Source of the DNA: Actinomycetota bacterium
GTDB lineage: Bacteria > Actinomycetota > Actinomycetes > Streptosporangiales > Streptosporangiaceae
DNA: 10,037 nucleotides
Direction: 5' to 3'
NCBI GenBank assembly: GCA_003168295.1
Contig: PMST01000399.1
Coordinates: 1 to 10,037 of the forward strand
Part shown: positions 6,155 through 10,037 of the stretch, one piece after another
How the letters are laid out: each line of letters starts with the position of its first letter
Position numbering within the stretch: the first letter of the stretch is position 1
Position numbers and translations under genes: made by a program
Notes under the pieces: generated by a model
Seen by the model: the letters and a program-made list of their open reading frames with translations, nothing else
What the model was told of the DNA's origin: nothing
The model's database searches: none

Positions 6155-7963
6155 GTGCGCGAATTCAGCATTCCGGCCCTAGCGGAGATCCCCGCCACCG
6201 CGAATCTTGCCGATGCCGTCTTCCGCCGGGCCGCGGAACAGCCGCAGGCCGTGGTGATACGCCGTCCCGATCCCGAAGGTGGCTGGCGGGACGTGACCGC
6301 GAACCAGTTCAAGGACGAGGTCACGGCGGTGGCCAAGGGGCTGGTCGCGGCCGGGATCGAAGCCGGAGACCGGGTCGCGCTGATGTCGCACACCCGGTAC
6401 GAGTGGACGCTGATCGACTACGCCATCTGGGTCGCGGGCGCGGTGACCGTGCCGGTTTACGAGACCTCCTCGGCCGAGCAGGCCGAATGGATACTCACCA
6501 ACTCAGGCGCGCGGGCCTGCTTCGTCGAGACGGCCGACTACGAGCAGATCATCGCGGGCTTCCGTGATCAGGTACCAGCCCTGAAGTACGTGTGGCGGAT
6601 AGAGGCGGGCGGCTCCGAGGAGTCCCCGCTGACCGGCGGCGGCACGTCAGTCGGCGACGAGGTCATCACCGAGCGGGCCAGAGCGGCCAAGGCGTCCGAC
6701 GTGGCCACCGTCATCTACACCTCGGGCACCACCGGGCGGCCCAAGGGCTGTGAGCTGACGCATGAGAACCTGCTCTCCGACGTGCGCAACGCCTTCCTCG
6801 GCCCGCTGACGGTCATCGCCGGGGAACGGGACCCGGGCACGCTGCTGTTCCTGCCGCTGGCGCACGTCTTCGCCAGGATCATCGAGGTGGGCTGCATCGA
6901 GGGCGGGATCGTCCTCGGGCACTGGCCGGACGCCAGCACGCTGCTGCCCGCGCTCGCCTCGTTCCGGCCCACGTTCATCCTCGCGGTACCGCGGGTGTTC
7001 GAGAGGGTCTATAACGGCGCCGAGCGCAGGGCCGTCAGCGAGCGGAAGGGCGCGATTTTCGGCCGCGCGGCCGAGGTCGCGATCGCCTACAGCCGGGCCA
7101 TGGACACGCCCGGCGGCCTGCCGTTCGGCCTGCGGGCCCAGCGCGTGCTGTTCGACCGGCTGGTCTACGGCAAGCTGCGCGCCGCCCTCGGCGGGCGGGC
7201 CCACTACGCCGTATCGGGCGGGGCCGCGCTGAGCGAACGGCTCTGCCACTTCTTCCGTGGCGTCGGGGTCACCGTGCTTGAGGGATACGGCCTGACCGAG
7301 ACGACCGGGGCAGCCACCGTCAACCGGCCCGATCGGAACAAGATAGGCACTGTCGGCCAGCCACTGCCCGGTGTCGCGGTCAAGATCGCGGAGGACGGCG
7401 AGATCCTGATGTCAGGAGCGAACGTCTTCCGCGGCTACTGGCAGAACGACACGGCCACTAAGGAGACCTTCGCGGCCGACGGGTGGTTCAGCACCGGCGA
7501 TCTCGGCGAGCTTGACGACGAGGGCTTCCTGCGGATCACCGGGCGGAAGAAGGAAATGCTCGTCACCGCGGGCGGCAAGAACGTGGCGCCGACGGTGCTG
7601 GAGGACCGGCTCCGCAGCCACGCCCTGATCAGCCAGACCATGGTGGTGGGGGACGGTAAGCCGTTCATCGCCGCGCTGATCACGCTGGATCCCGAGGCGC
7701 TTGGGGCCTGGAAGGAAAGGCACGGCAAGCCCGCAGGCGCGACGGTCGCCGAACTGCGCGAGGACCCGGACCTCATCGCGGCCGTGCAGGAAGCGGTCGA
7801 CGACGCGAACAAGGCGGTGTCACGGGCGGAGTCGATCAGGAAGTTCCGGATCCTGGACGGCGATTTCACCCAGGAGGCAGGTCAGCTCACGGTCAAGCTC
7901 GGCATCCGCAGAAGCGTCCTGATGAAGGACTACGCCGCCGACGTCGAGGCCCTCTACTCCTGA
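6155..7963 (+). CDS. Long-chain fatty acid--CoA ligase (AMP-forming), FadD15-like
   Basis: 602 residues from the GTG at 6155 (617 if GTG 6110 is used). It activates a fatty acid to acyl-AMP and transfers it to CoA. Motifs in order: ATP/AMP P-loop TVIYTSGTTGRPKG (about 184-197), the gate region LLFLPLAHVFARI, GYGLTETTGA (about 377-386), WFSTGDLGELDDEGFLRITG (about 443-462), then GRKKEMLVTAGGKNVAP. The whole chain resembles actinobacterial FadD15/SCO2131-type synthetases, including RYEWTLIDYAIWVAGAVTVP and VPVYETSSAEQ. One odd point: the C-terminal A10 region reads GQLTVKLGIRR. Family members usually have LTPxLKxKR, so the usual lysine is Gly583 here, with a Lys at 581 instead. It is transcribed away from the phosphoesterase operon and ends in a hairpin. 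Chain-length preference is unknown. Confidence 0.93.
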   Translation: MREFSIPALAEIPATANLADAVFRRAAEQPQAVVIRRPDPEGGWRDVTANQFKDEVTAVAKGLVAAGIEAGDRVALMSHTRYEWTLIDYAIWVAGAVTVPVYETSSAEQAEWILTNSGARACFVETADYEQIIAGFRDQVPALKYVWRIEAGGSEESPLTGGGTSVGDEVITERARAAKASDVATVIYTSGTTGRPKGCELTHENLLSDVRNAFLGPLTVIAGERDPGTLLFLPLAHVFARIIEVGCIEGGIVLGHWPDASTLLPALASFRPTFILAVPRVFERVYNGAERRAVSERKGAIFGRAAEVAIAYSRAMDTPGGLPFGLRAQRVLFDRLVYGKLRAALGGRAHYAVSGGAALSERLCHFFRGVGVTVLEGYGLTETTGAATVNRPDRNKIGTVGQPLPGVAVKIAEDGEILMSGANVFRGYWQNDTATKETFAADGWFSTGDLGELDDEGFLRITGRKKEMLVTAGGKNVAPTVLEDRLRSHALISQTMVVGDGKPFIAALITLDPEALGAWKERHGKPAGATVAELREDPDLIAAVQEAVDDANKAVSRAESIRKFRILDGDFTQEAGQLTVKLGIRRSVLMKDYAADVEALYS

Positions 7964-7974
7964 GGACCTCGACG
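7942..7974. terminator. Strong hairpin over the acyl-CoA synthetase stop codon
   Basis: CGTCGAGG (7942-7949) pairs perfectly with CCTCGACG (7967-7974). After a single C/A mismatch, CCTC (7951-7954) pairs with GAGG (7962-7965), leaving a 7-base loop. The stop codon TGA is at 7961-7963. There is no T tract, as usual in actinobacteria. It lies between convergent genes and could terminate both. Confidence 0.6.
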
Positions 7975-7999
7975 CCAGCGGCCACCGAGCCCGGGTTGG

Positions 8000-8119
8000 T
8001 CACTCACCCTTCGGGTCGGCCATGATCTCGTACCACCGGCGCTGGGCGTAGTTGATCTCGGCGAGCACGCCGACGGTACGCCGTGCTACCCGGGTGAATA
8101 GGTTGGTTCGCGTTGTCAT
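8000..8119 (-). CDS. 39-residue basic small protein
   Basis: The ORF starts MTTRTNLFTRVARRTVGVLA, followed by EINYAQRRWYEIMADPKGE. It begins with an ATG that overlaps the stop of the upstream 54-residue ORF as ATGA. It has a basic N-terminal half, a short amphipathic helix and an AQRR motif. Short actinobacterial proteins with this look (VLAEIxYAQRRL) are familiar to me, usually with a longer C-terminus, so this may be a short family form. Function is unknown. The frame is open upstream for another about 128 codons, but that part is Arg/Pro/Ser-rich, competes with the better-supported 54-residue ORF and looks non-coding. It ends 36 bases from the convergent acyl-CoA synthetase. Confidence 0.65.
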   Translation of the reverse strand: MTTRTNLFTRVARRTVGVLAEINYAQRRWYEIMADPKGE

Positions 8120-8280
8120 GATGCGCTCTTTTCTAGCTGGTGCGCGCGGCGCCTGGCCGCGTGCGTGCTTGTCATGTGAACTGAATGGCGCGCGGCGTCC
8201 GCTCGCCGGGCCGCCGTGGCCTGATGGCGTGCTTCCCTGATGTGATCCCAGCTCAGGCTCTGCGCCATGTTCGGGTTCAT
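8116..8280 (-). CDS. 54-residue Ala/Arg/His-rich small protein
   Basis: The ATG at 8280 is preceded by GAGGAGG four bases upstream (8285-8291), the best SD in the region. The protein starts MNPNMAQSLSWDHIREARHQ and continues ATAARRADAARHS, then a second basic stretch HAARRRAHQLEKSAS. The MNPxxA...R...A.AARRA pattern is common among tiny actinobacterial proteins of unknown function. Its TGA overlaps the ATG of the 39-residue ORF (ATGA), so the pair is probably translationally coupled. It is short, so the evidence is the ribosome site, the overlap and the family-like N-terminus. Confidence 0.6.
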   Translation of the reverse strand: MNPNMAQSLSWDHIREARHQATAARRADAARHSVHMTSTHAARRRAHQLEKSAS

Positions 8281-8296
8281 CGGTCCTCCTCGATGT

Positions 8297-8313
8297 GCGG
8301 CCCTCTCGGCCGC
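8297..8313. promoter_or_regulatory. Inverted repeat just upstream of the small-ORF ribosome site
   Basis: GCGGCC (8297-8302) and GGCCGC (8308-8313) form a perfect 6-bp inverted repeat around CTCTC, five bases before the GAGGAGG. It could be an operator or leader hairpin; no promoter is clear next to it. Confidence 0.3.
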
Positions 8314-8382
8314 CTACTATCGAGTTTCGCCGTAAGACCCCGGCGCCCGCATCGGAGGAAATCCCTATTTTGCCTGCTGAGA

Positions 8383-8404
8383 GGGGCCTTAGGGGGGCCT
8401 TAGG
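8383..8404. repeat. Tandem GGGGCCTTAGG pair
   Basis: The 11-mer GGGGCCTTAGG occurs twice end to end (8383-8393, 8394-8404), in the gap between the mannosyltransferase and the small ORFs. Its CTTAG/CTAAG core also appears in the adjacent hairpin arms. It may be a binding site for a regulator of the small-ORF pair, or a remnant; no evidence decides. Confidence 0.5.
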
Positions 8405-8417
8405 CGGCGCTGAGGCC

Positions 8418-8446
8418 GGCTTAGTCCGGGCCGGACGGCCTAAGCC
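8418..8446 (-). terminator. Hairpin overlapping the mannosyltransferase stop codon
   Basis: GGCTTAGTCCG (8418-8428) and CGGAC plus TAAGCC (8432-8436, 8441-8446) pair into an 11-bp stem interrupted by a 4-base bulge, with a GGC loop. The stop codon (8440-8442) sits inside the structure. It is a candidate terminator or attenuator before the two small ORFs. No T tract follows. Confidence 0.4.
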
Positions 8447-9573
8447 ACGGCGTCTCCGGCCAGGATCGCGGCCAGGCGCGCGGCCGGAAGCTCCTCGCGC
8501 CACTCGCGGTCGACCCAGGCCAGGCCCTTCTCCCCCATCGCCTTGGCCCTGGCCGGATCCGTGAGCAGCTCGGTAATCCGGGCCGCGACACCGGGAACGC
8601 CGCTGACGACATAGCCGGATTCACCCTCGAGGATGGCGTCAGGGGCTCCGCCCGAGTCGCCGCCGATCACCGGCAGGCCGGTGGCCGAGGCCTCCAGGTA
8701 GACGATGCCAAGACCCTCGACGTCCAGCCCCGCGCGCCGCGTCCGGCACGGCATCGCGAACACGTTCGCCGCGTCATAGTAGCGGGGAAGTTCGGCCCAG
8801 GACACAGGACCGGTGAAGACGACGGCGTCGCCGACGCCGAGGCGTTGGGCCAGGCGCTTCAGGGCAGACGCGTAGGGGCCGTCGCCGACCAGCAGCAGCA
8901 CCGCGTCACTAACCTCGGCCAGCACCTGCGGCCAGGCCTTGATCAGCGTGTCCTGGCCTTTGCGCGGAACCATCCGGGACACGCAGACCACCACGGGCCT
9001 GCCCGCCAGCCCCAGTCGTTCCCTGACCGCCTGACCACCCGCTCCCGGGTGAAAGAACGAAACGTCTACGCCTGGCGCCAGCCGCACCATCCGGCTCGCC
9101 GCTTCGGCCGACAGGGCGCGTGCCAGCCGGACCCTGAAGTACTCGCCCAGGTACGTCACCACGTCGACCTCGTCACCGATGCGACGCAGCAGGGTACGGG
9201 CGCCGGGCAGCGCCGCCCAGCCTGCCTCGTGACCGTGTGTCAGGGCGACCGCCCGGGTCAGGCCGACCTTGCGCAGGGCCGGCGTGATGAGGCCGAGGGG
9301 GGCAGCCGCGCCGAACAGGACCGCGTCGCAGCCGTGCTCGCGGGCGATGGCCGCGGCCCGGCGGGCCACGCCGGGCACCGGCAACATGAGCGAGGTCGGA
9401 TGGCGGATGACCGGGAAGGGCTGCCGGGCGTCGAATTCCGCCGCGCCCTTCCAGGCCGGGGCGTAGACCGTCACCGTGTCTTCGGGCAGCCGGGCGGCCA
9501 GCGCGTGCACGAACGACTGGATGCCGCCCGGGCGAGGCGGGAAGTCGTTGGTGACGATCAGCGTGCGGCGCAC
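8440..9573 (-). CDS. pimB: GDP-mannose-dependent PIM1 alpha-1,6-mannosyltransferase (PimB-like), GT4 family
   Basis: The 377-residue GT-B glycosyltransferase closely follows the M. tuberculosis PimB' (Rv2188c) sequence as I remember it. Shared motifs are VTNDFPPRPGGIQS (7-20), YAPAWKG (37-43), FGAAAPL (87-93), HGHEAGWAALPGAR (113-126), LAPGVD (165-170), CVSRMVPRKGQDTL (197-210, with the donor-phosphate Arg200/Lys205), VGDGPY (229-234), FAMPCRT (272-278), and the EX7E pair Glu286/Glu294 in EGLGIVYLE. It adds the second mannose to phosphatidylinositol monomannoside at the inner face of the membrane. It has no membrane segment, as expected for the peripheral enzyme. The start is GTG 9573; no SD precedes it, but a -10-like GATAAA sits a few bases upstream, so a leaderless mRNA is possible. 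Substrate is inferred from similarity. Confidence 0.9.
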   Translation of the reverse strand: MRRTLIVTNDFPPRPGGIQSFVHALAARLPEDTVTVYAPAWKGAAEFDARQPFPVIRHPTSLMLPVPGVARRAAAIAREHGCDAVLFGAAAPLGLITPALRKVGLTRAVALTHGHEAGWAALPGARTLLRRIGDEVDVVTYLGEYFRVRLARALSAEAASRMVRLAPGVDVSFFHPGAGGQAVRERLGLAGRPVVVCVSRMVPRKGQDTLIKAWPQVLAEVSDAVLLLVGDGPYASALKRLAQRLGVGDAVVFTGPVSWAELPRYYDAANVFAMPCRTRRAGLDVEGLGIVYLEASATGLPVIGGDSGGAPDAILEGESGYVVSGVPGVAARITELLTDPARAKAMGEKGLAWVDREWREELPAARLAAILAGDAVA

Positions 9574-9580
9574 CCGACGA

Positions 9581-9611
9581 GTTTATCGGGCCGCCTGCCG
9601 GCCGGCAGAAA
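9581..9611 (-). promoter_or_regulatory. Putative leaderless promoter with 14-bp palindrome for the pimB-like gene
   Basis: On the minus strand GATAAA (9582-9587) lies 8 bases before the GTG start, the right distance for a transcript beginning at or near the start codon. CTGCCGGCCGGCAG (9595-9608) is a perfect 14-bp palindrome in the -35/spacer position, so a repressor could bind there. The -35 itself is weak (TTTCTG). Confidence 0.4.
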
Positions 9612-9614
9612 GTT

Positions 9615-9990
9615 AAGTCCCGGTTCGCGTCTTGCCGGGCATTGAATACGCGCCGCCCGCCGCATGAGTGCTGCGGCGGCCGACGAGACAACTCCGCCGG
9701 CCAGCGGCGACCAGCGAGCCAGCGGGGCGTCGGCGCCCTGCCGGGTGAAGCGGCGGAACGTGGAGGCAGTCGCCAGTTCCGGGCCGGCCAGCGGCACAGA
9801 GACTGACAGCGCGTTGGCAGCGTAGGCCCTCCGCCATGCCGCGGGCTGCACGGCTTCGGGTGATGCCGAGGGGCAGGCTTTGCGCGGCGAGCCGGCGGGC
9901 TATGGCGCTGCGTGGCCAGTTGCGCGGCAACGCCGAGGCGGGCCGGCAGCAGAAGTGCTGGCGCGGCGGGCACGGGGCGGTGAACAGATC
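9615..9990 (-). pseudogene. Decayed fragment of a UPF0104 / lysylphosphatidylglycerol-synthase-like transmembrane protein
   Basis: In the minus-strand frame covering 9663-9827 the translation contains YAANALSVSVPLAGPELATA, then FRRFTRQGADAPLARW, then GGVVSSAAAALM. This is the signature of the UPF0104 (AglD/MprF-type, 'flippase-like') membrane family, which normally has about 300-350 residues and 6-8 helices. Only this core is intact. Just after LM the reading becomes Arg/Cys-rich and hits the pimB-like promoter, so the C-terminal helices are gone. Upstream, pieces that would fit the preceding helices lie in other frames: LLPARLGVAAQLAT in one and ARRLAAQSLPLGIT in another, which implies at least two frameshifts. 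No ORF of normal length exists. I read it as a gene remnant. A 137-residue minus-strand ORF (9613-10026) spans the area in a third frame but its Arg/Cys/Pro composition is not protein-like. Confidence 0.55.
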
Positions 9991-10037
9991 TGGCGCTACG
10001 AACGTGTTTAGTATTTGAAAGGTCAACTACAGAACCG

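Noticed and set aside
8000..8503. 167-residue minus-strand ORF containing the 39-residue small protein at its end
   Set aside because: Its first about 128 residues are Arg/Pro/Gly-rich with no family look, overlap the 3' end of the pimB-like gene and its stop-codon hairpin, and conflict with the 54-residue ORF that has a strong SD.
8845..9645. 266-residue plus-strand ORF
   Set aside because: It is antisense to the pimB-like gene and shows no domain features.
9663..9824. 53-codon plus-strand ORF (MSAAAADETTPPASG...)
   Set aside because: No SD precedes it and it lies antisense to the UPF0104-like remnant, whose peptide is far more recognisable.
9613..10026. 137-residue minus-strand ORF as a real gene
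   Set aside because: Composition is rich in Arg, Cys and Pro and no motif is recognisable; the family-like peptide lies in a neighbouring frame, so a decayed gene explains the region better.

Overview
The window looks like chromosomal DNA from a high-GC actinobacterium. G/C dominates third codon positions, several genes start with GTG, and Shine-Dalgarno (SD) sequences are of the GGAGG type. The central block has the content I recall from the Streptomyces coelicolor glkA (SCO2126) neighbourhood: metallophosphoesterase, a small Cys-motif protein, ROK glucokinase, long-chain acyl-CoA synthetase and a PimB-type mannosyltransferase. The reduced synteny and CheB/CheR neighbours suggest a less-studied filamentous actinomycete, but the species cannot be read from this sequence.

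Layout. (1) 1-2393, minus strand: a receiver-less CheB-type methylesterase followed 20 bases later by a CheR-type methyltransferase with a PAS domain and coiled coil, cut by the window edge. This looks like a sensory module rather than flagellar chemotaxis, since no receptor, CheA or CheW is visible. (2) 2394-3493, plus strand: an intergenic region and a two-helix membrane protein with a collagen-like Gly-X-Y insert. (3) 3334-6016, minus strand: a tight operon of metallophosphoesterase, Ser/Pro/Gly-rich CxxCPxC protein and glucokinase. The last two overlap by ATGA. The glucokinase has a 72-residue extra tail that runs antisense into the convergent membrane-protein gene. (4) 6017-7963: a divergent promoter region with two sets of direct repeats, then a long-chain acyl-CoA synthetase on the plus strand, ending in a strong hairpin over its stop codon. 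(5) 8000-9573, minus strand: a PimB-like GDP-mannose:phosphatidylinositol-monomannoside mannosyltransferase, then two tiny ORFs (54 and 39 codons) overlapping by ATGA. (6) 9574-10037: no intact gene, but a clear broken fragment of a UPF0104 / lysylphosphatidylglycerol-synthase-like membrane protein on the minus strand.

Functionally the centre and right side concern sugar entry (glucose phosphorylation and, by analogy with Streptomyces, carbon control), fatty acid activation and mannosylated phosphoinositide lipids of the envelope. The most unusual feature is that three neighbouring genes each carry a different in-frame minisatellite (27, 15 and 18 bp). These have produced a collagen-like domain, a TTAPH-type tail and a Ser/Arg hexapeptide tract within about 2.2 kb. 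I did not find a defence system, CRISPR array, insertion sequence or RNA gene.
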